Position numbers and translations under genes: made by a program. DNA of 64,000 nt from the NCBI GenBank assembly GCA_023014485.1, contig JAJOZX010002584.1, positions 101,001-165,000 on the forward strand, read 5' to 3'. Positions 1 through 12,582 of the stretch are shown here, one piece after another. The notes beneath the pieces are model-generated. The model ran no database searches. It saw only the letters and a list, made by a program, of their open reading frames with translations, and was not told the origin of the DNA. The DNA is from Bathynomus jamesi. Taxonomy: Eukaryota; Arthropoda; Malacostraca; Isopoda; Cirolanidae. Each line of letters begins with the position of its first letter. Within the stretch, counting starts at the first letter, position 1.

Positions 1-404
1 GTGTAGAAGGGCGAAGACGATATAAAAGATAAAATGAATTTGTGTATATTAACAGCAAAAGTGGTTTTAGCTTAAATCAAATTCTACCGCAAAATAAATA
101 AGCTGAAGGTTACGGAATAGCAGCAATTTTTGCAAGTACTTTTTATTGTACATAACTACATTTTACATACATTACATACAATTAAAGACATTTTGATTGC
201 ATTTCAATATTAAAACTTAGAAATATAGATAGGTTTCTTGAACTTTGCCAAGGATGGCATGGCTGCATTGCTCTTGTTCCTGAACATGAGCTCCCTACCG
301 GCCACCTTGCCCCTGATGTACGCCTCCCTCCTCTCTTGTGAGTAAACATGTTGTGCTGCTTCAGTTGTCATCTTTACACACCTCTCTACTGACTGTATGC
401 GTGC
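1..404 (-). repeat. Left arm of ~400-bp inverted repeat, element A
   Basis: Reverse complement of 2049-2453. It includes the coding stretch reading VERCVKMTTEAAQHVYSQE on the minus strand and its 3' non-coding sequence. The arm probably continues left of the window. Confidence 0.85.
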
Positions 405-412
405 GTGCGTGC

Positions 413-447
<35 letters not shown>

Positions 448-2040
448 AACCATGCAGGAACTTCCATTGTTCTATCCAGAAACTCCTTGACTGCAGCAGT
501 GGTGAGCGAGCAGGTCAGAGGAGGCACAGTCATGTCAGAGTTCCAGTCAGTAAGCTCCGAGGGTTTGGTGGCATCTGGGTTGTCAGGAGACTTCCTGGGT
601 CTGACACTGCAGTCTCCTACCTGTGTACCCTCAGCTCCTTCACCTCTGATTTCCAGTATCCTCTTCACTACCTCCCTCCTCTCCTCCTCCACCTCACTGC
701 ACAGCATGGCCTGGCGCACAGCCTCAGAGTGTGCATACCAGGCTGATCTCTTCACTGTAGGTATCACTATTCCTATCCCCTCCTTCTTCTGACTTCTGAG
801 CAGTTCCAGCTGGTACAGTACATGCCTGGGCCCCCCACCCAGCTGTGATTTAGCTTGATGTTGAACCAGTTTAGCATGTAGAACCCCACTATGAATTCCA
901 CAATTATCCTCAGATTCTTCAGGATCCTACCCTTCAGCCTATGTTTGGAAATCCACAATCTGCAGAACCTTAGAGCCGTGGTGACCCACCTACTGTGACA
1001 GACTGTACCAGTCTCCACGAGAGCTAGACTCTGAGGTACCTCCGTCTGAGATGGGTAGAGGAGGACCAACAGTGATCCTCGTGAAGTTTGGGTAGGTCTC
1101 CAGCTCAGTGGCAGTGTCTAACATCTTCCCTAGGGGCCCCAGACCACTTGTTGTTGCTCGAGGTCTTGCCATCCAGTGCAGTCACCAGGTGCCTGAGACT
1201 CAGCTACCCAGTGTGCAAGTCACAGACAATCCACACCAACTTCCTGCTAAGCTTGGCCTCCACATAATGCATTACTCCTCCCTCCCAGCCAGTATTCACA
1301 TTAGTACTGTCACATCCTATGGCCAAAAGGGTTTGGTCTGTTCCTCTCTCTCTCTCTTAGCCAGTTCACCAGATGATCAGCAATGACCTCAGCATGACTT
1401 CTCTCCTCTGCAGCTTCCTCTGGTACAAAATGCCACAAATATCCACCACCTGGTTCATTGCACGCTGTGTAGTGTTCTTCCTTAATGAGGCCAGGAAACT
1501 GCCCGTCACAGCCCTCAGCTTCCATCATCACTTTGATGTCGCCTCTTTTCCCATCAAAGAAGATACAGGTGATGCCATTTTCACTAATCTCTTCATCAAA
1601 CTTCTTGACCAGCTCCTTAGTCAGTCTCTCCTGAGCCCTCCTCACCTTGTTGTGGTCAATCACCAGTGCTGTGTCGAACTCTGTGATAAGACCAGTATCA
1701 ATCAGGCAGCAGTGGCAATCTCTGCAGTCTCTCTCGCCCCAGTGTGATGTCTCAAGCTAGCCAGAGCTATGTTGGTGATATCTTCAGTGTTGTATTTCTT
1801 CTTCTTCGCCACAGGCAAGGAAGAAGTTGTCGCATCCTCTGGTATGAAGTCTTCGTCCTTCTCTCTCCACCAGTATATCACCAGTCTCCTCCAACTCCAT
1901 CTCCAGCAGTGACTCTTCTCTCAACTCCTCTTCTTTCTTGGCTGACTCCTCTGCCTTCCTTCTCTGCTCCTGTCTCTCCAGCACTGCTTCCTGTCTCCTG
2001 GCCTGAGGGTGATCAGCTAGACCCATCTGGTGTTCCCCCC
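210..2040 (-). pseudogene. DTT-family transposase-like gene, broken (element A)
   Basis: I do not recognise a named family, but the order of motifs is the same as in the genes at 12583-14839 and 60149-62434. Reading the minus strand there is an E/R-rich coiled stretch (about 2040-1850), then IFFDGKRGD (about 1565-1540), CDSTNVNTGWEGG near 1310, CDLH followed by LSLRHL near 1210, SRWVTTALRF near 980, and a tail with VERCVK near 370. If this is an RNase-H-like transposase, the D of FDGK, the D of CDST, the C-x-x-H and the R-W would be the catalytic landmarks; that is inference. Frames change several times and one stop follows CDLHTG. The N-terminal third is gone. A GT/GC microsatellite has expanded inside the coding tail. 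Confidence 0.7.
397..446. repeat. (TGCG)n/(TG)n microsatellite inside coding sequence
   Basis: Read on the minus strand it gives a His-Thr run exactly where the related gene at 12583-14839 has the single dipeptide of FPCHTQAVERC. The repeat therefore looks like an in-frame expansion of an existing His-Thr codon pair. Confidence 0.85.
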
Positions 2041-2048
2041 CCCCCCCA

Positions 2049-2453
2049 CACACGCACACAGTCAGTGGAGAGTTGTGTAAAGATGACAACTGAAGCAGCA
2101 CAACATGTTTACTCACAAGAGAGGAGGGAGGCGTACATCAGGGGCAAGGTGGCCGGTAGGGAGCTCATGTTCAGGAACAAGAGCAATGCAGCCATGCCAT
2201 CCTTGGCAAAGTTCAAGAAACCTATCTATATTTCTAAGTTTTAATATTGAAATACAATCAAAATGTCTTTAATTGTATGTAATGTATGTAAAATGTAGTT
2301 ATGTACAATAAAAAATACTTGCAAAAATTGCTGCTATTCCGTAAACTTCAACTTATTTATTTTGCGGTAGAATTTGATTTAAGCTAAAACCACTTTTGCT
2401 CTTAATATACACAAATTCATTTTATCTTTTATATCGTCTTCGCCCTTTTACAC
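2049..2453 (+). repeat. Right arm of ~400-bp inverted repeat, element A
   Basis: Plus-strand copy of the gene tail (ends in FKKPIYISKF then TAA at 2242-2244) and its 3' non-coding sequence. It is not attached to the rest of the gene in frame, so it is a duplicated end rather than a second gene. Confidence 0.85.
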
Positions 2454-2578
2454 ATTTCGCATCTTGTTTCTCTATTCATTTCAGAAAACTGTATTATGTT
2501 TAAGTTATCGGGTTGTGAATTAGGGTCTAGATCCTACAAGGATATCTACATAGAAGTGATCTTTGAAGAACTGAACAG

Positions 2579-2674
2579 TTAACCCTTTACTGCCCAAAAG
2601 GACAAATTTGTAACATTTCAAATACACGCATTCATAACTTAACCCTACAAAATATTTGGGCAGTAAAGGGTTAA
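2579..2674. mobile_element. piggyBac-type MITE, 88 bp
   Basis: TTAA at 2579-2582 and 2671-2674 flank an 88-bp element with inverted ends CCCTTTACTGCCCAAA and its complement. TTAA duplication plus ends starting CCC is the signature of piggyBac elements. There is no coding capacity, so it would need a transposase in trans. Confidence 0.8.
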
Positions 2675-3005
2675 ATCATTTTCATCATACAAATTTAAGT
2701 GATGTTTGATGGTTAAAACCAGTAAACTAAGATTTGCATTTGTCCCAAACAAAACCACATTAAATTTAAATGTTTTAAACCCTTTATAGTCATCTAATGT
2801 AAGCTTTTGAAGGATTTTTACAAGGTCTGAAATAAGATTAGGTCCCTCTATGAGACAGTCATTCAAGCTATGCTTATCGCCATCTTTAAGACTACAGTTA
2901 TACACAACTCTAAGTTTTTGTTGTGGGTGCATCCTTTCTATAGACTCCTGTGTGAGTAAGATAATGGCAGTTGTCTTTTTAAAGGGGTGATCTTTTGGGT
3001 GTTAA
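2675..3005 (-). pseudogene. BEL/Pao reverse transcriptase fragment
   Basis: Minus-strand translation gives DHPFKKTTAI, LRVVYNCSLK, HSLNDCLIEGPNL and then FKFNVVLFGTNANLSLLVL. These match the N-terminal RT blocks of BEL/Pao LTR retrotransposons (RVVxDxS...SLNDCLxxGP...FRFNVVPFG). The segment that normally holds TADIEKAF is missing between LDDYK and FKTFKFN, so the fragment has an internal deletion. The piggyBac MITE sits at its downstream edge. No LTRs are visible. Confidence 0.7.
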
Positions 3006-3729
3006 ATATTTTAGTTTCCGGGGTTGGTTCAGACGTGGCCTACCCATGCACTAAAACCGGCTATGATACATATATATACATTGCATCTCAACGATTTAGT
3101 GATTGTCGGAGGGTGAGTCGTCTGATTTATTTTAATTAGAAGTCAGTAATGACTAAAGCTTGATGGCCAAATTGAATAAAAGAAATAGTCAAGCGTCACA
3201 GTTGATTATGTCATTGTAAATTGCAAAGCCTACGAACAGATAATTTACCAATGAAACCGTATTAAAACCATTAACATTAAAATTACATTATTTTCAATAC
3301 ACGAAGGATGGGCAAGGGTGAATATCAAAAAAGGCACCTCCCAAAATAAAAAGAGAAGGGGAGATTCAAAATAAAGTTCGAAATAACGCCACGATCTTAA
3401 TTGTAGATAATTATTAGAAAGAGTTAATATTTCTATAAACCCTACAAATTTTATTTTATAGTAACGAATAAAGCTTTAACATGCGTATATATATATATAT
3501 ATATACATATATACATGTGGTCTGACATATAATGTAAAATCATTCAGGTGATTTAATATAAAAGTTATTATGAGTTTTATCACAATTGTCAATAAAGGCG
3601 CGTGAGCGCTGTTTATGAAAATATGCCGCGTTACCGGTAAAATCATACGCTGCCCATTTAGAAACATTAAATTTATTCACATTCGTGAAAAGTCGTGCTC
3701 GCTCGAGGTTTAATCCATATATTTAAAAT
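3006..3729. other. No gene seen
   Basis: AT-rich sequence with a short (TA)n tract at about 3487-3505. I see no coding trace. Confidence 0.5.
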
Positions 3730-3965
3730 AAATAAAGGTTTGATGTCAAGGTGAAAAAAATATTTCACCTTCAAAAATGCAAATACAAATCGCAGTAATG
3801 GTTTCAAATTAGTGGGTAAACATTTTAATTCTAATGAAGCTACACATTTTTCCTCAATCGTATAGTTAATATGTGGAATGGATTGCCAGCCAGAGTGATT
3901 CAAAGTAATTCGGTCGAACCATTTATAAAGGGACTAGATGTTTATCTTACCTTAAACCCCAAGTT
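3730..3965 (+). pseudogene. CR1-like LINE tail, degenerate
   Basis: Plus-strand reading, with frame changes, gives NTNRSNGFKLVGKHFNS and then MWNGLPARVIQSNSVEPF. The same block ends the LINE at 53650 (NGFKLRGRRF...KWNNLPASVVHSTSVNTF). It is the C-terminal end of a CR1-type ORF2 with the rest truncated, as usual for dead LINE copies. Confidence 0.7.
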
Positions 3966-4393
3966 AGAAGCATTTGTTAACACATACAGAGTTTGCGCAA
4001 TTTTCACGCGGAATCCCTCCTCTTTACTTTAAAATTTTCACTTTATTTTTAAATTTGATTCTTCCCTTTCGACTTCTCTTCTTTGTTTTGCTTTAAAACT
4101 TTCACTCGTCTTTAAATTTTCTTACATCTTTTAATTTTCCTTCTTAAGCAGGCAGTCTCGTAGGTACCTCTGTGTTAGGACATTATTTCGCCTTCAGCAC
4201 TCCAATGCAGTTCAAATTTCTATGTTATTAATTTGCGACTTAGTTTTTTCCTTATACTGTACATATATATATATATATAATCTAAAAGCATCTTTACTGT
4301 CCGAATAAAAGAAACGTTTGCCCTGATTAGGTTAGGTTATGCTAGATTAGTTTTGTTGAGTTTGGTTATGATAGGTTATATTAGCGAGTACCT

Positions 4394-4621
4394 CAATATT
4401 TGGTGCTACTGTAGTATGCGGTCTACCTACGATTCGGCGGTCTACTTTTTAATTATAGCTTCTTATCTTGTTTACTAATTGTTTGTTTACATCCCATTGT
4501 CAATCGCCCTTGACGATTGGTTAGGGTTAGTCATGATATTTTCGTTAGTTTTAACGAAAATATCATGATTAAACGTAACCAATCGTAGGTAGACCGCATA
4601 CTACAGTAGCACCCAATATTT
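4394..4621. mobile_element. Palindromic MITE with 8-bp target duplication
   Basis: CAATATTT at 4394-4401 and 4614-4621 flanks a 212-bp element whose ends are GGTGCTACTGTAGTATGC and its complement. The centre is a second inverted repeat (GATTGGTTAGGGTTAGTCAT...ATTTTCGTTAG and its complement). An 8-bp duplication suggests hAT-like mobilisation. The same centre recurs at 19205-19330, 23617-23696, 26525-27330 and 50310-50375. Confidence 0.85.
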
Positions 4622-4867
4622 AATGAATCAACAAAACCCACCCTTCGAACCTGAATTTCACCCATATCACACCCTTCTCGGTTCGATGAGGTTAAGTTAA
4701 CTTCGTTAATCAGCTTTTAGATATGAGGATTTTTAAAAGTCAGTACCTCGTTTATGCGCGGATGCGCACGTATAGAGAAATGAAAGCCATAAGTGAACAA
4801 AAAGCAAAGATCAAATACAACGAACGAAAATAACAACTAGAAATTTAATTTAAATATCCATTAAAGA

Positions 4868-5034
4868 TGGATATTTAAATAAAGTAAACTTTCGTGGATT
4901 TAAATCTAATTATTAAAATATTCATTACTTTTTCTTTTAAAATGGAGGTAAGAACAGTTATGCCGTGGAATGAAAATCAATTTTTCAAGAGAGAAAAAAA
5001 ACTAGTCTGTAAATTTTATATTATATATATATAA

Positions 5035-5075
<41 letters not shown>

Positions 5076-5300
5076 TGTACGAGAGAGAGAGAGAGGGAAC
5101 AGAAATCGTTATGTGACTGGTGATTGTACGAGTTTTATCAATCTTTAAATAAACTAAACTTTCCTGGGCTTAAATTTAATTATTAAAATATAGACTACTT
5201 TTTCTTTTAAAATGGACGTAAGAACAGTTATGCCGTGGAATGAAAACCAATTCGCAATAGATTTCAAGAGAGAGAAAAAAACAGTAGTCTGGAAATTTTA

Positions 5301-5350
<50 letters not shown>
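4868..5350. repeat. Tandem duplication, ~270-bp unit with (TA)n
   Basis: The block around 4877-5075 (TTTTAAAATGGAGGTAAGAA... ATGCCGTGGAATGAAAA...) is repeated at about 5148-5348 with small differences. Each copy ends in a (TA)n tract (5036-5072 and 5306-5348). A weaker relative lies at 6297-6470. ORFs here come from the TA tract and are not genes. Confidence 0.75.
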
Positions 5351-5351
<1 letters not shown>

Positions 5352-7225
5352 AACCCCTCCGTCTATGGCCCTGGTTGGTTCGAAGTTGACGGGGGTTCTA
5401 GTTAGGTGGCAGCAACGGATGTGTGACTTGCAGTAGTTGTCTTCTATATTACTCTCCGAGTTCTTCTATAGTGGCTCGGAGGACTCTAATAGACTTACTA
5501 AAAATGCTGAAGGTTCCGGACTCTTCTTATAGCGTATCCGGAAAGTTTAATGACTAAGTTCTTCTGAAGAGAGCAAGGCTCGAAGGATAAGATAAAAACT
5601 ATCTTTTACTGTAATTTACTGCTAAAATGTACAGGTAGTGCTCAGCCTCTGAATTAGCTTCTGAATGACAATGGAAGATTTTTACTGGGGTTTATATACC
5701 CCAAAACTGCTAACATCATTATTATTAAATGCTAAAAAGGCTGTATTATTTTTGCACAATATTCGAAAATAAAGTAAATTTTCAGCTGTGGTAAGGCTTG
5801 AACGAGTAAACAAAATATTTGAAGACGAAACCATATTTTTATCTTAAACCGCGAATTTTCAGATCTGATGTTATCATGATCTGCCTAGTTAACTAAAAGT
5901 GGAAATCGGACTATGCATCTTTACACTAAAATATGCATATGAGTAAAATTTTAAGGTTTAAGATGTACAATTTTAATGCTTAGGCAAGACATGATCTCAT
6001 CTTTTATAACGAAAGAGAATGTATACAAAATATGAACATTGCAAAGCTTAAGCAGGATTCCTTATTAAGCGAAATCTAAAAAAATGATTATGAGATTTTA
6101 AAAAACAACAGGTCACCAATTATTTGGCAAAGAAGAAAGCAAATCAAAAATTTTATCCAAACTCGCGTTGGGCGATTTTGGTCCTTATGTAAAAATGAAT
6201 ACACACACGTACATACATATGAGTATAGGCATTATATAAAGTTAAATATATAAGAATATACAGGATTATATAAATACATGAACCATATAACACATGAATT
6301 TTTAAAATGGATACTTTTTCTTAAAATAGATACAAGAACTATATAAATGAATACAAGAATTACATGAAGAATAAGATAGTATAGGAATATGGGAATTATT
6401 TATGGTTCACTTTTACACACACATATATATATATATATATATATTGTACGAGAGAGATATAGAGAACAGAAATCATGATGAGGCTTGTACGAGCTTATAA
6501 GCTTTAGAGGCTTGTATTGTTTGTAAAACAAAAATGAGATTCCACTTTTAATTTGTTTAGTTTATCGTAAAGCTTGGAAGGCCTTAACGTACCACAAATC
6601 GTCTGAATTATGTATGAAGGAATGAAAAACATCTGTTCTAAAATTACCTTCTTACCAGAAGTTCTTATAACGTATACCCTTGGGAAACAATGACAATAGC
6701 GCCTGGCATTTGGAAGATATCTACGGGACGTTTCAGCTCGCACCATCACTATCTACGTACCGTCCTGTGTAAACAATGAACGAAGATAGAAAATAAAATT
6801 TGATGTTTGTACTTCTAAAATATAAAATATATGTAATGTGTTCTCTTTTAAAGCATATATATATGTATAACATGCCTTTAATATGTGCATATATTGTGAT
6901 TGAAAAGAAGTCTTGCTTCGAGGTAACAGTTGATTATTGCATACCTAATACGAGGTTAAATAAATTAGTCTTTTCCGACGATGCAAAATGTTGTTTTATT
7001 GAAGTTGTTAGTTCCTTGATTAAGTATTTTACAGATGGGGGTGATGATTCAGAGAGAAACACAAATAACAGAGTTACCCACGAAGAGATATTCGTGTATT
7101 GTTTGGGCGCGATAACGGGACGTGTTTCAATAGACATTCCAGTCTTTCTGCGAGAGATAATCTAAACGCAAACAAAGGAAGAAATTTGACCAGAAAGGGT
7201 GTACAGAGTTCAACTGAGATACCCA
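5351..7225. other. AT-rich sequence, no gene seen
   Basis: Contains a (TA)n tract at 6422-6445 followed by TTGTACGAGAGAG, which also follows the TA tract at 5072. Open frames near 6504-6749 and 6800-7165 match nothing I recognise and have no supporting motif. The stretch 5348-5700 is less AT-rich and could be part of an LTR or MITE, but I see no matching partner. Confidence 0.5.
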
Positions 7226-7260
7226 TGGGAATGGCGGGTGAGGCCGTCCCAGCTTCTCCC

Positions 7261-7295
<35 letters not shown>
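7226..7295. repeat. GC-rich minisatellite fragment plus (GA)n
   Basis: GGTGAGGCCGTCCCAGCTTC at about 7239 is one unit of the motif repeated at 10160-10290 and 43280-43445. It runs directly into (GA)n at 7263-7295. Confidence 0.7.
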
Positions 7296-7298
<3 letters not shown>

Positions 7299-7349
7299 CG
7301 ATTGCGTTTTAATTTAATTATTTTTCTTTTCCAGTACGAAATTTAGTGA

Positions 7350-7399
<50 letters not shown>

Positions 7400-8076
7400 G
7401 GCAGAAACATGTAAATTAGAAAGAATTTTAAAGCAGGGTAATCATATCATAAAGACTTAGGATGAAAGTTCTAAGCACGCATGACGAGTGTTCTAAGATG
7501 CCGGTTCTCAAGCTCTTATCTCGGTCGCTGCATAAATCGTATTTGAATAATGAGATTCATAAAGATTCCTTCCAATCCATTTATCCGGTCCTGCCGCTGA
7601 GTGTGTTTTTAGTTTTCCTTCAGGTACTTCTGTTAGATCACCAGATAAAGCATTGTTCTCATTTTCTAAAGGTCCGATAGTCGCATGGTTTTTCGACTTT
7701 CTTTTTGCGAAATTATAGAAGTACTTTGAGTTAGCCTTTATCGCTTCTATAGCGTCGTCTTCTTCTTTTCTGTATGCTTCTCGATTAGTTGTTGTATGAC
7801 GACATCGATACTTTGCAGTTTATCATTTAATATTTTTCTGATGTTGTTATTTTTACAATTACAATTACTTATATATATATATATGTGTGTGTGTGTGTGC
7901 AGCATAAAAACAAGAAGTTTCTTGTAGAAAATGGGATATTCGTTATAAACCCCTTTAATTAATTAAGGAAAACTTATGTAGTTCAATAATTGGAGGTCTG
8001 TATTTATTATTATTATTATTATTCTTATTATTATGATTTATATATATATATAATATATATATATAATATATATATA

Positions 8077-8115
<39 letters not shown>

Positions 8116-9009
8116 CATACAAGCTCAGTTGGGGTTGAGAGGTTTGGGTGGATGGAGGGGGGGGATGACCGTGTGTTACTATAAAGGTCATGCAAATTTT
8201 ACCGACCGCTTTGTTCATTTATTTTGCGATGAGAGAGATGGTTTTTAGCCGTTCAAAACTGTCTCTTTGTTTTTATGATATATATATCTACAATTTAAAT
8301 ATATTGTCTTTTGGCTGGACCTATGTATTTGTTGTGCATATCTAAAAACGAATTTAATCCTTTCACACTGTTTTCACTTTCACAAACGTCAATATATACT
8401 TTAATTAATTAATAATAATAACAAAATGGGCGAAATACTTTAGCGCTTCACTCCTCGTGACGTCTCAGACTCATTGTCCTCCATCCAGACTAGCTTTGTC
8501 TCATTATAATCTCTCGCATCTCTTGTTCAAATGATTTCGTGATGATCGTTTATATGATCAACAAAGAATAAAGTTGTGCCATTTCGTTTGGGCCAATACA
8601 CGTTAACATTATTTTATATGAAAAACAAAGAGTTGTAGTGAAGATAAAACTGTCGCCACGTACCATCTCAACTACTTTTCCATTCTGATTACATTTTTAT
8701 ACACGTTCCTTTTTTCTCCGTGAGCTTAAGTGTATTAAGGCCACCTTTGGTACGGTATTGAACGTTCACTATCATTTTAAAATATTAATGTACAATATTA
8801 GTGAATTTTAGAGTTTTGCTGTCTATTTATCAGTTTTGCTTATTGGGGTTAATTTTTTTTTTAGTATTTTAAGAGCCCATTATTCAAATTTAGTTATCAA
8901 ATTTGCTTTTTACATATATATATATATATTTTTTCCAGTACGAATTGATAATTTATTTTTCCATACCAATTGCTGTCTGGCTCCTTTTAACGCGCAAAAA
9001 CGTACACTG
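7296..9009. other. Microsatellite-rich DNA, no gene seen
   Basis: (TA)n at 7353-7396 and 8039-8109, (TG)n near 7884-7899 and (ATT)n near 8001-8030. Nothing coding is recognised. Confidence 0.6.
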
Positions 9010-9585
9010 TGACAACGCATGACGCATACGTACACTACCCATGGCTATCGTTACCAACAGGTCTCAAGCCCCAATTGATCATTAGGTCATGGCTATCACC
9101 ATAGTTACTATTTTTTCTGGCTATGGTGGTGTTCTTTTTTTTCGCGTATGATTTGGCAGCAACCGGACGGACTGATGCCTAGGGCTCCCAGCAACTGGAC
9201 GGATTGATGCCTAGGGCACCCAGCAATGTTGCAAGATGTGGCGCGATGTTGCACTGCAATGTTGCACGATGTTGCAACTTAATATAACTATGTATTTTTT
9301 CCTATACTAATATTTTGATAATACCATGTTTTGTATATTTTCAATATATTTAATATAACTGTATTTTTCCTGTGCTAATATTTTGATAATGCTATGTTTT
9401 GTATATTTTCAATATATTGTCCATTCTATTATTTGATCATATATATGCACCATTGTATTTCCATTAATTCATGTAAATAAACAGAATGATGTATTGGTGT
9501 TTTATTTATTCCTTGTACACAATTATATCATTTGTTTCTAAAGCGGATTTCAGAATAATTAATTATTTGCTATTTCTCAAATCGA

Positions 9586-10058
9586 TCTTCTAAGCCAACT
9601 GATGGATGAATATATGGTATAATTTAATAAATAAGTAACGAAGCTGACAACTCAACTTTCTAGCCAGATGACGGAAGAATATAAGGATTAATTATATAAA
9701 TATTGCTATCTGGCAACTCAACCTTCTAAGCGTACTGGCTGCTTAATATATGCTTTACTTTAATAAATAAAGAAATCTGGCAATTCAGCCTTCTAAGTCA
9801 ACTGACTAATTAATATATGGAATAATTAAACAGATGTTGCTATCTGGCAACTCATCCTTCTAAGCCAGATGACGAAGAATATAAGGATTAATTAAATAAA
9901 TATTGCTATCTGTCAACTCAACCTTCTAAGCCAACATTAATATATGGTTTAAATAAATAATTAATGCTATCTGGCAACTCAGCCAACTGGCTGATGAATA
10001 TAAGGATTAATTAAATACATAGCGCAATCTGGCAACACAGCCAACTGGCTGATTAGGG
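9586..10058. repeat. Minisatellite, ~70-bp unit
   Basis: About seven degenerate copies of a unit containing ATCTGGCAACTCAGCCTTCT, AAGCCAACTGGCTGAT and AATATATGG. Confidence 0.8.
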
Positions 10059-10159
10059 GCCTATAAGAGAGCGGCGGGGTGGCTGAAGGACTCATATGAG
10101 CTTGGCTCTGGCAAAGCGAAGAACCCTCCTCCTCTGGGTCCTCTCCTCCTCTCTCTCTC

Positions 10160-10300
10160 TGCCCGTTTGGGGAGGTGAGGCCGTCCCAACTTCTCCCCCA
10201 AAGAGGTTTCCCCAGGTTAGGTATGCCCCTTTGGGGGGTGAGGCCGTTCCACCTTCTTCCCCAAAGAGGCTTCCCCCCTTGCAACAAAGGGGGTGGGGTG
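10160..10300. repeat. GC-rich minisatellite
   Basis: Repeats of GGTGAGGCCGTCCCAACTTC, CCCCAAAGAGG and GGTATGCCCCTTTGGGG. The same units occur in inverse orientation at 43280-43445. The next ~60 bp (GCACTCTTGCAACATTATGC) also matches 43100-43130 in inverse orientation, so repeat and flank move together. Confidence 0.8.
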
Positions 10301-10360
10301 GCACTCTTGCAACATTATGCAATTGCTCTGCACTCAAGGATTTTGCCACCATGCTACTAA

Positions 10361-11915
<1,555 letters not shown>

Positions 11916-12077
11916 TGTTTTGTACAATACTGTATAAGAATAATTTAAAATAAATTTGATACAGTACATTTACTATTTTGAACCTTTTATGTACAGGAAT
12001 TTAAATAAACTACATGACTTAAATAGCTTTGTTTTAAAATTGAAAATATCTTTGTTTTATAATATATGTATAATTTA

Positions 12078-12402
12078 GGGTGGAGCGAAAAATACTTTTT
12101 TTCTAGTATGAAGTTCTAATAGTGATTAAAAGTTGCATTTAGTGGACGATATATATCTGCCAAAATACGAGTTCATTTGTTTAATATTTTCTGCTGCCAC
12201 CAGGGGGCTAAAGTTAACACAATTTTGGGTAAAAAGGAAAAAAATGCTTCTATTTTAGGTTTATCAAACTATTATAAAATTTTATCTTAGAATTATCTAA
12301 TAGTTTGATTAAGATTCTTAAATGATAAGAATTCGTTTTGTAAAAATGCCTTTTCATATGCTTAATATCTTCAGCTGCCACAAGAGGGCTGGAATTAACT
12401 TA
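12078..12402. repeat. Left terminal inverted repeat of element B
   Basis: Pairs with 15280-15603. It contains two degenerate ~180-bp sub-repeats, each with a GCTGCCAC core (about 12194 and 12375). These could be transposase binding sites; that is inference. Confidence 0.85.
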
Positions 12403-12582
12403 AAAATGACAATTAAGTATGATTCTGTATTTACTTGAAAAAGGGAACAGTAATAAATTAGGATGTCTCTCCTCCTTTATATTGGCTTGAGACAGTTAAG
12501 AAACGTTATTTCGTGCCTTAGCGGAGTTACCACCCTTTCCCCAACCAACCTCCCTCTAGAAAGGGTTCTTGCTGAAGTCTAT

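Larger units (their letters stand above)
1..2453. mobile_element. Fold-back derivative of a DTT-family DNA transposon (element A)
   Basis: Bases 1-404 are the reverse complement of about 2049-2453, with few mismatches. Both arms hold the last ~50 codons and the 3' non-coding part of the same transposase-like gene. Between the arms the remaining gene reads on the minus strand from about 2040 to 210. The N-terminal part and its own terminal repeat are missing, replaced by an inverted copy of the 3' end. The break lies in a CA-rich simple repeat next to a run of 14 C. The left end is cut by the window edge, so I cannot see its target duplication. The family is also represented by elements at 12078, 28846 and 59801. 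Confidence 0.75.
9010..10360. repeat. Dispersed repeat, inverted copy at 48390-49270
   Basis: Three blocks occur in both places in reverse order: a CCATGGCTATCACCATAG-type block (about 9040-9130 and 49060-49260), a ~70-bp minisatellite (9586-10058 and 48490-48800), and a block with GGGCCTATAAGAGAGCGGC (10060-10150 and 48400-48490). I do not know the family. No coding frame spans it. Confidence 0.8.

Noticed and set aside
4320..4380. GGTTAGGTTA motifs as arthropod telomere repeat
   Set aside because: TTAGG is not in long perfect arrays; the motif belongs to the palindromic MITE core and scattered copies.
5212..5436. 74-codon plus-strand frame
   Set aside because: Half of it is an Ile-Tyr run read from (TA)n. 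The same applies to frames at 3476, 7955, 7990, 35062 and 58287.
6800..7165. 121-codon plus-strand frame as a small host gene
   Set aside because: AT-rich, no motif, no splice or poly-A evidence, and an overlapping antisense frame is equally open.
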